Below are positions 48,260 to 59,492 of a DNA stretch of 64,000 nt, piece after piece. Origin of the DNA: Mucor racemosus (taxonomy: Eukaryota; Mucoromycota; Mucoromycetes; Mucorales; Mucoraceae). The notes beneath the pieces are model-generated. The model worked only from the letters and a program-made list of their open reading frames with translations, was not told the origin of the DNA and ran no database searches. The DNA is taken from contig JAPEHQ010000003.1 of assembly GCA_027405735.1 (NCBI GenBank), forward strand, positions 3,224,001-3,288,000. Reading direction: 5' to 3'. The stretch's first letter is position 1, and each line of letters starts with the position of its first letter. The position numbers were made by a program, and so were the translations under genes.

Positions 48260-50560
48260 TTCGATGTCCTCAGTTCCGTATATGCTGATTTTTACTGATT
48301 TAGGGCGCTATTTCTAATTTCAAATTGTCTATTTAGCAACAAATCCCATTTGGTAAAAGGGTGCTCTTGATTCGTACGATTTATCTAAGAAATCCATGGG
48401 ATACTAAAGTTATTTAGCGCTGGCTAACGTTATAGCTGTAGTATATTTTAAAACTTGCAGTCCATTCGAATCAATATTTATTGATTATTACAAGCATTTT
48501 TCTAGTTCCTTCAATTTTCTTAAGCAAAGACAGGTTTTTTGTCAAAAATAGCGGTATACTTCTTCAAAAACAGTTGTTAACTAATGAAATCAAGATACGT
48601 TATTTGTACAATATCCTCGACATATCAAGTATAACTTCAAAATTTAAATTTGAATCATTATTTGATTTTATGAAAATGCTCAGAATATCAAAAAAAGCGC
48701 ATACAAATAGTTTAAGCAAGTACGACTTTTGATCTCTCCATTTTCACAGCAAATTAGGGAGGCTGAACCTTTCGCAATTCTGTGGATTGATTAGCACTAG
48801 ACGTATTTACCATTGCAATGGGAGCTTATTTGGATTCATATTTGGGGAGAACTGGTGAACTTACTGACTTTAGTGGGTGTGAACAGCAGGTAATCAACAT
48901 TTTGTTCAAATTTACCGAATGCACAATGATTTATGCAAGCTGTTATTGGATATGCTTGGAATATCCACTATCCATACCTATACTCATGTAGAGTGGCAGC
49001 TTACCTGGATCATTATTTATGAAGATCGCATTTTTAATTTTTTTTTATTAAAAGGGCGCGGTAAAGTATAGGTGCACATTGGCATTAATTTTCTCGACAT
49101 GCAGTAGGTTGTGATAATTGCCCTTTGAGACCATTGCATCCAAGATGTGTACCTACCCTCATGTAAAGTTCGAAATTAATAGGGTTAAAATTCATCGAGA
49201 TGAAGGGTTTGTTTTCGGTTTTTACGGCTGTAGAAAAAGAGGCTTCAGATGGCCTTTAAATGGTTTTCAAATTTTTTCGCTTAATATTGAGTCAAATCAC
49301 ATAAAATCTTTGAAGGAGATGTACATCTTTATTTACCCTTCATTTTATAAACCATTGATATCTCTCAGAAATAGAAATATTAATTCCAGAATATAAGTGC
49401 ACTGGCCAAATGTTGACCATAATACACCAAGATTTACCTAGAATATATTGTAAAAAATTGAGCACCTAAATTAAGGCGCTAATTTTTTGTATTCACAAGG
49501 TATATCCAACTCTAGGCTACTTTGTATTTTTTGTTTCGGCAAAAAATATTGATTTTTCACCGAGATAATTAAAGTAATAGTTTACATTAAGATCAACCCT
49601 ATGCTAACTGAGTTCCAAAATCGGTTTGTAAAATCGACTAGAAAATGATCAAAAAAATAAAATTGCTTAGTGGCTCATGAACTGCAAAGTAAGTTGAAAT
49701 AGTTTATTAAATAGTTTTTGTACAGTTTTAAATTCTACATCGAGCTAAATAAAATTCAAACAAATGTTTCACATTGAATTTTGCACAAAATGCCATTGAA
49801 ATTTTGGAGGTTTTTTGAAGATATGCATCACTTTTTATAAACATGTTTTAAACATAGTTTATGGAAAAAATGTGAGACAAAATTATCTATCGATTGAGCC
49901 ATTGCTGAACCTTCTAGCTGTATTTTTCGTAGAGAAAACAAGATTTTTGTGAAATTTTTTTTCAGATTCAGAATCTGGGATGAGGGTATACAAGGGAAAA
50001 TTGGGAGGTAGAAGCGAAGGTATGTCTTTGCACACATTTTTGAGGATATCTCCACGAAAAATCAATATTTTGAAAAAAACTAAATTGGATCCAAGAGAGC
50101 ATCATGAGATTGATGACATAAATATAAAAAAAGTACTGTTCAATTTAATCAATATCTTAAAACCTACTACAAAAATGTCAAAAAAAATGAAAAAAAATAA
50201 AAGTGCTCAGAATTTTTTTATGCTGAAGTATGTTATAGAGAACTTTAAAACAAGTAAGTTTTATTATTAGAAAGTGTTAGTATAACTTAATTATTTCTAG
50301 AGATATGAAGCCTCAAAGTTTTTAATCTATAAGCAGTGGAATACGCGTAAAAAATCTGAAACCTTAGCACTGAAAAATTAATACCAACTGTAAAAAATAG
50401 GATATTTCCGGATACTTGTCTTTGGATTAAAGCTGAATATTTCAGGTATATTGGCATATAATTTTTTCTTGGTGTTATTTAGTGAGAAAAAAAAGTAGAG
50501 CAGGGATGAAAAGTGAGACCTAATTTTTAGGGAAAAATCGCAATTATTGCCTATATGCTG
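48260..50560 (+). repeat. Dispersed repeat family A, copy 5 (inverted)
   Basis: Second plus-oriented copy. ORFs 48481-48732 (with SKFKFESLFDFMK) and 49980-50270 (96 codons, with RISPRKINILKKTKLDPREH) correspond to the two conserved peptides. The intron-like segment is at 50254-50300. On the minus strand 49828-50065 is merely a shadow. Confidence 0.75.
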
Positions 50561-50756
50561 TTCAATTTCTCAAAAAGGTGTTGGGTGTCGAAAGCTAATA
50601 TGTACCAAATGTATACACGACTCAAGAAATGATCGATTACGTATCTTTTGAAAGGCTTAGTATGAATCAATTTATATAGTTACGAATCGTCTTTGAGATC
50701 CAAGCCTACAAAGGCATAGAATAGGTTGTAAGTGATTGTAGGGGCGATCCCTGAGC

Positions 50757-50760
<4 letters not shown>

Positions 50761-50829
<69 letters not shown>
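50761..50829. repeat. Long GT microsatellite
   Basis: About 34 uninterrupted GT units followed by imperfect GT-rich sequence to about 50862. It is the longest dinucleotide run in the window. Confidence 0.95.
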
Positions 50830-50830
<1 letters not shown>

Positions 50831-51069
50831 CTGTGCGTGTATCTGTGTGTGTCTGTGTGTGTGAAAATATTGTGTGCAATAAAGCTAAAACTAGTTTTTA
50901 GTTTACTGGTATTTAAAAATTCAAGTTTAGTGTTTGTAAAAAAAAAAAAAAACGGTAGTTCATATTATTTACAACAGGTCGATTATCACCTAATAGAATA
51001 ACAACAACAATGACTCGTAGTAGGTTACACTTTAGTCCCAGCATCCGAATTTTTTCAGCCTGAGCCAAA

Positions 51070-51271
51070 TACAGTGCTTCCGCTTTCAATTACTAGATGT
51101 TTGGAAATAAGTTGCCCAGAAGTTGTAACCTTATTTAACCATATTTGGTCAAAATCACTGTCAAGCTAATCAAAAATCCGGTCAACTTATTCTCAAAGAA
51201 GTATACAATTTTTTTCAAAAACGTAGACAAGGTTTTCAAGTGTCTGGTAAATTGAGAGAGGAAGCAATGTA
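51070..51271. mobile_element. MITE with mariner-like ends, copy 1
   Basis: A 202 bp unit with imperfect terminal inverted repeats of about 28 bp: TACAGTGCTTCCGCTTTCAA at the left and, reading inward from the right, TACATTGCTTCCTCTCTCAA. The TA dinucleotide at each edge followed by CAGTG is typical of Tc1/mariner insertions. The internal sequence matches the reverse complement of the element at 53025-53289. Too short to encode a transposase. Confidence 0.7.
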
Positions 51272-53024
51272 CATACACAAAAAGTGTGTTTTAGCACAAA
51301 AAATATTGGACTTTGGAGTAATACCGTATATACATTACATGATGGATGTCAAAGTAAGGGCCCCCGAATTTTGGGACTTGAGGCTGATGAAATGTCATGC
51401 GTAATTTTAAGAATGCATTGCTCTGATCGGAGGCACTTTTAAAAAGGTATTTTGGCTGTATGTCAATTTCAACGCCTCTGATTTCGACATATATATCATA
51501 TTTACATATTTTCTATATATTACATATGACCAGCAATTGAAGTTCTTGACTAGGTTTATAAAACAACAACAGGTATTTTGAAGTAAAAAACTAACGCTTT
51601 ACCTATGTTGAAGTTGTTTGATTTATACAGTAGCGTAAAAATAGTAACCCATACTGTTTGTAGTGATACAAAACCTGTTGGTGATATTGTTAAAATCACC
51701 AAATTATACTGAAACAATTCTTTTATCTTGACAAAACAAATATAGCAAATTTAAGTTACGCATTAGCAGGCAGTTTGATTGACTTTTATGTATTAATTTG
51801 AGGGGTTAAGTTTTGAAGTAAAAATGTAATCTGTTATTATTATTTTAAAAATAGAACCAACTTTATTCATTGTTAATGTTTTTGATTCAATGTAAACTGG
51901 CGTTAATATTCACCAATTCTGACTGTTGGTAATTGTTTTGGATAAATAATAATATAGTAGTTTAAGGGAAAGAGATAATAAAGAGTGGTGGGCGTTGTTG
52001 GTTTATATACTGAAATGATGCGGTACAGAAGGTACCAAGAAATAATAGAAAAGCCGCCGTTCCTCGAATCAGTATCCAAAACAATTAAATTCATCTTTTG
52101 GGCAAATTGTCTTTGAGAAATGCGCGAGATTGACCTTGAAGTTATTTTTTATTGCAGTAATGTATAGCGAATTTCTTTTCAAGGCATTGTTCATCATATT
52201 TCAGAGCGATTCTCACTCAAGTTGGAAAAATTGATATACCCGATAATATCCATTAAACAAATCGAGATGCAGATAGTTGTACTACAGACCATCCTAACAT
52301 GAGTAAATAAACTTTTTGAATGAACATGATCACAATTTGCATGGCAAACCAGCATGTTTTATTTATGACTAGCGATCTCTTTACTTGAGGGGGGGGGGTC
52401 TTCTTTTTATAATTTTAATGGCCGATTCGAGATGAAAAATCTGCGTTGCCGACATCAAATATTGCACTCGTTTTAAACGCAATGGCTTGTTAAATATATT
52501 TTAATGTTGAATTATGGATTACATACTTAAAAGCGATATATTTATGAAACAAAATTAAGTGAAAGAATATTTTCTGTCTAGTTTGCTTCACAAAGCGTTT
52601 TGTTTAGATAGAGATTGACAGCAGTGAAAAAAGAAGAAAAAAAAAACTAACTTTATCAAGGCAATCAGAAAAAGAATTCCATAATTTTATTTTAATACAC
52701 ACATCAGCACTCTCGGGGAAACGATTATAAATGTTTTTTTTTTTCACTACTACATAAATGCGTTTCCCCCTTTTTTTTATATGTAGTAGAAAGTTTTTTT
52801 GTTTCTTTTTTTCCCCCAAACATTAAATAGAATGATTTTTTTTGTCTGTAAACAACAAATATAATGCTTAATGAAATAAATAAAACAACATGAAATGATG
52901 ACGATTATGATGGTGAGATTTTTGCTCAACTTGTAATAATTGAGTTGGTGTAACTTTTAACAACAAATGCTTGTAACCTTCTAAAATTAGCGTTAGTTCG
53001 ATCTGTGTTAACTATTCTTTCTGG

Positions 53025-53289
53025 CACAGTGCTTCCGCTTTCGATTTAACAGAAGTTTGAAAACACCGCTCACTTTTCTGAATAAATTCGGACAATTGTG
53101 CGAGGTTAAATTGATCATTTTTTTGAAAAGGTTGACCAGATTTCGAGCAACTTGGCAGCGATTTTGGCCAAATATAGTCAGATAATATTGGAGCTTCTGG
53201 GCAACCTACTTTCAAGCCAGTATGCAAACTTTTCAAATTATGGACAATGGTTTTAATCATTTGGTAAATTGAGAGCGGAAAGCACTGTA
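53025..53289. mobile_element. MITE with mariner-like ends, copy 2
   Basis: 265 bp with ends CACAGTGCTTCCGCTTTCGA and, from the right edge inward, TACAGTGCTTTCCGCTCTCA. Internal blocks such as ttgcccagaag and tatttggccaaaatcgctg (minus strand) match copy 1. The minus strand is open for 82 codons across the element, probably by chance or as a remnant. Confidence 0.7.
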
Positions 53290-54678
53290 AAATGTAAAAA
53301 TAAATAATTTTGTGTCACTTTATATTTATCACATGAGATCAAGAGTTACCAACTATATCCTGCTGGATATATATAAATTGGTGTAAAATGCTGAGCAGCA
53401 GCAAGATTTATGCTGAAATGTTTGAAAAAATGTATCAAGAACTATAGCAAGATGATTTCTTATAGCGATACTGAATGAGCAATGCCTAGTTATTAGAGCA
53501 TCCGTTGGATTATATAGTTCACTGATTCAAGAGATTCGCTGGCATTCGGGAAAAAAAAAAAAAACCTGTTCTGTATTAAGCTATTCCTTTTGTTTATCGC
53601 AATTGATATATATTTATATACAGTATAAACAAATGATGCTGAATTGTATTTATATTCTTGGCATACATAACATCCTTTGAATAATAATAACAATAACAAC
53701 AATAATAATAAAAAATATAAGGAACACCGTCTATTTCGTAATTATTTATTGTTTAAAAAAAGATTAACGCAAATATAAATTTAGTAATCCAATTTCCCTG
53801 TTTGATGTGAGGTTATTTTTTACATGGATCTACATCTCATAAACAATCACTGCTGAAGCTTTCAGCGATCCCTTTTTTTACTTGATAGGGTCAAAAAGAA
53901 CATTTTTATTATTCAACACATAAACTACCAATAACAAGTTTAAAATGCTTTTAATACATTTATTTTTTCTTCATATTTTGAACAAATGGTGGTTTATAAC
54001 AAAGATTTGCTGATTTTCACAATTGTTATGTATTTGGTTATATCTCACGTTTTATATATGCTACATTGTGTCAATCAGAAAATTCGATTATTTTTAGGAC
54101 TATTTTGCCTGTTTCGTCTTTTTGGATAATATATTTGGTGGCTCCTTAATACTTATTCTTTGAATTCTATGTTTTACTGTCATTTATAAAAGGGGGTTAA
54201 AGTACATGTAAACATATACATAAAATGGTTAATTTCTCGGCTTTTCGCAACTTAATGATTTCAGTAACGGTAAAATAGGCGATTCCGTTCGACTATCCCA
54301 AAAATATCTTTCCAATAACAATACACCTGTTTCATGGAAGAAGAAAAAAACTAGTTACACAGATAATGTACTCGCCCCCTTCTACCCCCATCCCTTTTGT
54401 CCCATCTTGATTCACTCAAGTTGGTTGGTCGATCCTTAATTTTCGCTCAAATGGCTGCCCATTTGGTGTCACACGACGTCGTCTCTTTGCCTCATCACAC
54501 CATGCATCTATTTTCCATTAAAAACAAAAAATTTAGTGACCCCCAAATGTATATTATATTATTATACTTTTTATTGAAATGCGTACCTTACCGGGAAAAA
54601 AATTGTATACAAATAGATTGCAAAATTTCGATTGATATCTCTCTTTTTCTTTCTTTAAAACCAATCTTTTGTGAAAAA
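53290..54678. other. Intergenic, upstream of CotH gene 1
   Basis: No gene is seen. The frame of CotH gene 1 stays open upstream to 54397, but the signal peptide fixes the start at 54679. Confidence 0.5.
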
Positions 54679-56867
54679 ATGAAATTTATAGCTCTTTCAA
54701 CATTAGTCAGCTTGGCTCTTTCAGGTGCTTTGGCAGCTGATGTCCAATATTCTGTCATTGCCTTTCCTTCTGGAAATCAAGGTGTATCAGTCTCTGTTGG
54801 TGGCCAAACAGTTGCACTTCAAAAAAGTAATGTTCACCCCAACATTTTCTCTGGCACTGCTCCATCTGGCGAGACTTATCAATATGTAATTACTGATGGT
54901 CAAACAAACACTCCTGAAATAGCTACTCGTAAACTTGCTCAAGGTGCCACCTCAACAGGCAATGAGTTCTTTAATCGTACTCAAACTGTTTGGGATGTAC
55001 CTAGTCTTCCTCAAGCTTATAATCCTATTTATCCTAGTAAGTCTATAACTGGATCATGTGCTTGAAAATAATTGAACTAAATTTGTGTGTTTAGCTTTAT
55101 TTACCAATTTGAATAATTCTAATGAAATTGCCACAATCATCATGTCTGTCAATGCTACTGCATTAGACGCTATTAACAAAGCACCTAAAGAGAAGCTTGA
55201 CGATGCTCAAATTACTGATTTGGTTTATATTAACAGTAAAGAGGTCTTTAAATTCCAAAATGGTGGTCTCAGTACCAGTGGCCAATCTACTAAAGATTTT
55301 GCAAAGCAATCTTGGTCCATTGATTTCAATAAATATAACAAGAACGCTACTACAAAGAGTCTTTTGTATGGCCGTACAACCTTGAAGCTTCGTGCTGAAG
55401 AAACTGATGCTACTCTTGCGTACGTAATTTTAATATTTATTTTATACTAGAACGAAAATTAATTCTGTGTTTACATGTAGTCGTGAAAAATTAGTGCTTG
55501 ACATGCTTGCTGCTGCTGGTGGTGCAACTCTTTCTAGTTCTTGGGTTCGTGTGTTTATCAATGACGAAGCATATGGTCTTTTCTTACTTATGGACGATGC
55601 ATCAACTCATCTTTTCGATGCTATCCTTCATGCTGGCGACTTTAAGTCGACCAATACAGGTAATTATCGTTTCTATTGTATTTACAACCCAACTACATTT
55701 TGTATCATCGTTAAGCGATGACAACTTCGTACAATAACCTCCTTTTTCCATGTTTTCTATACAATTGTACATCTTTCTCCCTAATGTTTTTTATCTTTGA
55801 GATGATCTCTTTTTTTTTTTTTACTAACTTTTTATCATGCAGGTGTTACCTACAAAGGCAATGCCTTGAGCGAGACTGTTGAAGGCAACTTGGTTTACGT
55901 TGGTGATGATGTTACTAAATATTCTGAAGATATCTACAAGCTTGAAGATACTGGTGAGGATAAGACGATCAGCAAAAAGAACAACAGCCAAGTCGGCATT
56001 GTTGATTTCACAAAACGTTTAAGTCAAGTGAATGCTCAAGATGCCACTGATGCACAACACCTTGGAAGCATTGCCAATCTTATGGATAGTCCCCAACACA
56101 CATTAATTCATATGGCTATGAACTTCCTCATTGGCTCTTGGGATGGCTTCTGGTATCAAGCTAGTAACTATTATTTGAACAATGATTTGGTTACCAAGAA
56201 ATGGACTTTGATTACATATGATTTTGATGAAACTTACGGTAACGGTGTTGAAGATGCCAATATGAACACTGTTTCTTACAAGAATTACTCTCGTCCTGGT
56301 TCCCAACGTCCTCTTGTTGAGGTTTTCCTTAACAATACTTACTATGATGGTGTTTTCCAAGATACTCTCAAGACCATTGTTAAGCGTTTCTTCAAGCCTA
56401 GTGTTGTTGATCCCATTCTTACTGCTTGGTCTGAAATGTTAAAGGAAGATATTGTCTGGGCTCGTTCTATTCCTGGTAAATCTCCCGGTTCTGCTACTGC
56501 TTTTACTCTTAAGGATTTCCAAGATGGTTTGCTTGGTAATGGTACTTCTGTCATCTCAATCAGTGAATGGGTTTCCAAGCGTGCTGCTTCTCTTACTACA
56601 CAACTTAACTTTAAAGATACTGATGATCTTCCTGCTTTGGGACCTTACACAGCTGGTACTCATTTGGATGCTAATGGAAATGTTGTAAATGGAGATGGTA
56701 CAAGTGTTGCTGGCAACGGTACCGGTGTTGATGGCAACGGTTCTAGCACCAGTGTCGCTCCAGGTGGTGGCAGCTCCTCCAAAGAAGGAAGTGCAGCACC
56801 TTCTACTAAGGCATCTATTGGCTTAAGTATGGTTGCTGTTGTCGCAGTTATGGTCATTGCACTTTAG
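54679..56867 (+). CDS. CotH-family secreted protein 1, probably GPI-anchored
   Basis: Four exons (54679-55036, 55095-55419, 55481-55659, 55843-56867) encode 628 residues. A signal peptide (1-19) precedes a beta-rich N-terminal domain and the CotH kinase-like domain. Visible core motifs are GSWDGFWYQASN (Asp 388, Asn 396) and TYDFDETYGNG (Asp 414 and 416), the positions of the catalytic loop and metal-binding Asp in atypical CotH kinases. The C-terminus is Gly/Ser/Asn-rich and ends in a hydrophobic tail suited to a GPI anchor. CotH was first described as a Bacillus spore-coat kinase. Mucoralean members are cell-surface proteins and some act as invasins; which role this one has cannot be told. 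The third intron (183 bp, perfect tactaac branch site) is the longest in the window. The adjacent gene 59493-61210 is a paralogue. Confidence 0.92.
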
Positions 56868-59421
56868 AATTAATGCATATCATCTTTTTTATTATTTAAC
56901 ATTATTTCACTATTGACAACTTTATATACTACTACTCACTTACTACTAAACAATTTCTACATTTTATTATATCAATTGCTATTATGAGCAATCATAAAAA
57001 CTGAATAAATTTGCTGAAATAGATGTACAATATTGTATTCTTAGAATTATTATGTTAATTTAATCTGGTGTCATACAAATGATTGAAACATGTAATAATT
57101 TTCATAAAAAAATGTTGCACCAAATAATTCAAATTATCGCTTCAATGGCCTCAGAAAATATATTTATTTTTTCAAATAAAAAATAAAGCATTGCACTTGA
57201 TACGCTAGAGTATCTTTTTCATAATAACTATTGTGTCTTGTCTCTGTTTAGAGTGCCTGAAAAATGCTTTCAACGCTGTTGGGACCATGCGATATTTCTT
57301 TTTTTTTTTCAAGAAAATTCCAAGCGCGCTTGCATTTTTTACAGTTTTATTATGAATAAATGATTCAACACTAAACGTAGATGGTTGTGTCACTACAATT
57401 GCTGTGCTACCACAGAAAACATTGAATAGCCGCATTGGGTTGAGGCGCAAACACAAAATCTAAAAATATTCTTAAATATTCTTGCCATTCCAAGGTATAT
57501 TTTACTATATAACTCTGGCGTAACTAATATATCTTGCGGTTATACTGATTTTCCTGTTGTATAAAAATTAAGGGTCTAGGCTTAAGAGGTTGAAAGTCTA
57601 CATTACTTTTTGACATTCCTTCATTACCGAAATTGAATATCAAAAAGAACCTTCTTGAAATTAAAAAAAGCCATTGAAATGCGATACATATATTCAGCAT
57701 TTGGGATTGATCATCATGCTATTTAAGTCTCCTCTATACCAATTACACCAATAAAATGGCAATGAAAATCACTCATACCATCTAAAAATACACTTTATGA
57801 AAGAATGGGGTGTGTTGGGGACACAATTATACTTCAGTAAACACAATTACACTATTACTAGGAAATTCAAGAAATGCAGGATAATGCAAATGCAAATGCA
57901 ATGCACTCAATTTAGTCAAATTAATCTTCATTTCTTTACAGAGATAATAAGGTTTCAGAGGGGGGAAAACTATCAAAAGTACAATCTTGTAATATCATAG
58001 ACTTGTACGTAGAAAAGCAGGAATATGAAAAACTCTCTGAGAGAAGATTTTTTTTATTTAATAAATAAAGGGAATTTAATGATTTTTGGTTAGAATACAC
58101 GCCTTGTTTTTTTTTGTACATTTGTTCTCTTCTTTCTCTTCTACCAAAGTGAAATGATAAATTTCCCGTATTTGTGTATTATGCGTGATTTGAACTGGGG
58201 GGGGGGGTGAGACCAAAAGAGAGGAAACTAGGGAAGCTTTTTTATTGTACTGTTTTTAGATATTTGTCTATCCTAATATTGATATATGCACACAAATGAC
58301 AGCTCATAATCAAGCGAATGAATTCAATCTGATTCACATGAGAAATAAACCATGTAATAAATTGCCTTGTTGTCACACACAAACCATGTAATTTTGTTCA
58401 AATGATTTTCTGTGAACATTATGCCATGATGTCAGTTACTTTTTTTGCTAAAAAATAAAAATTATTACAAAAATTATGAAAGGGAAAACCTCATATCCAT
58501 TTCTCGGGGAGCACTCAGTTGATACTGATATAAACTACGTTTATTTCTTTAATAGAAACGGCATATTAATATTTAGCCCAGTTCCAGAAAGATACGGTGA
58601 TGTTTTTTCTGTAAAAACCTCTTAGTTACCTTAAACCAGGCACGTTCCTGTTTAAGTCCAATGCGTGTGTTTACTTTTTTTCTGTAATATACAAATAAAG
58701 AAATAAAATAACATTGCTCTAGCACTTAATTGCGATTGACATTATTTAGCTTCTGCTAGGAAAATTTCATTTATTTTTTCTTTGAAAAAGGCTCATCACC
58801 GGTAAGACGTGTATTTTACATTTGAAACGGTGTCATATAACAGCATTTTTCTTTCTGCTGTTTAAAAAATAATAAAAATAGTAGTTTATTATGAAACAAA
58901 AACAAGACAAAAGAGTGATTGACAGAAAGAGATTGCAGTGCACAGACTAAAAAAAAAGGGGGGATCCTGATTTGTTTCAGGCTAATGAAAATCATCAGAT
59001 ACATACATATTTCCTGGGTCCATTTGCCTGTAATTTTTTTTTTTATCTATGTGCGCATTATAGAGTATGTTGAATAGAAAATTGAAAAATCAATATCTGA
59101 AATGCGGTTTTCTTTTATAATTGAAAAGGCATAATTCCCAAAACTAAAGATTTGCAACGAGACATTGAAACAACCAAATAAATTATCATTTCATTTGTGT
59201 TAAACTTACTCGTATAAAAATAAATAAATTTGTGCTTCACCATGAAGAAGAAGAAAAGCTCATAATGACGATTAAATAAAGGCAAAACCTTGCCGATTAT
59301 CAAAAATAGGTCGGGAAAATTGTAAAACAACATCTCCTCTCTTGATGGCATTAAGACGGAGAAGAACATCGCCAAAACAATGCTAAAAAGGTTTTCGAAA
59401 ACACGAAAAAAAAGCTTATCA
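56868..59421. other. Intergenic between the two CotH genes
   Basis: 2.6 kb without a supported gene. It contains a G-run at 58198-58207 and AT-rich sequence. Short frames here have no family resemblance. Poly(A)-like aataaa lies near 57004. Confidence 0.5.
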
Positions 59422-59440
59422 TATAAATAGAGGGGCAAAA
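59422..59440 (+). promoter_or_regulatory. TATA-type core promoter element of CotH gene 2
   Basis: TATAAATAGAGGGGCAAAA, ending 52 bases before the ATG. It differs at one position from the element before chitin deacetylase (26354-26372, minus strand). Confidence 0.65.
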
Positions 59441-59492
59441 CATTCCAGAAAAAAAAAAGGTACAATATACATTTCTACTTTCTTGTTTGGTC

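Noticed and set aside
50732..51001. Frame of alternating Cys-Val from the GT tract
   Set aside because: Pure microsatellite translation.
53012..53260. 82-codon minus-strand frame as a gene
   Set aside because: It lies almost wholly within a MITE and the other copy does not keep the frame open.
57205..57456. 83-codon minus-strand frame between the CotH genes
   Set aside because: No domain, crosses an A/T run encoding poly-Lys, no promoter or splice support.
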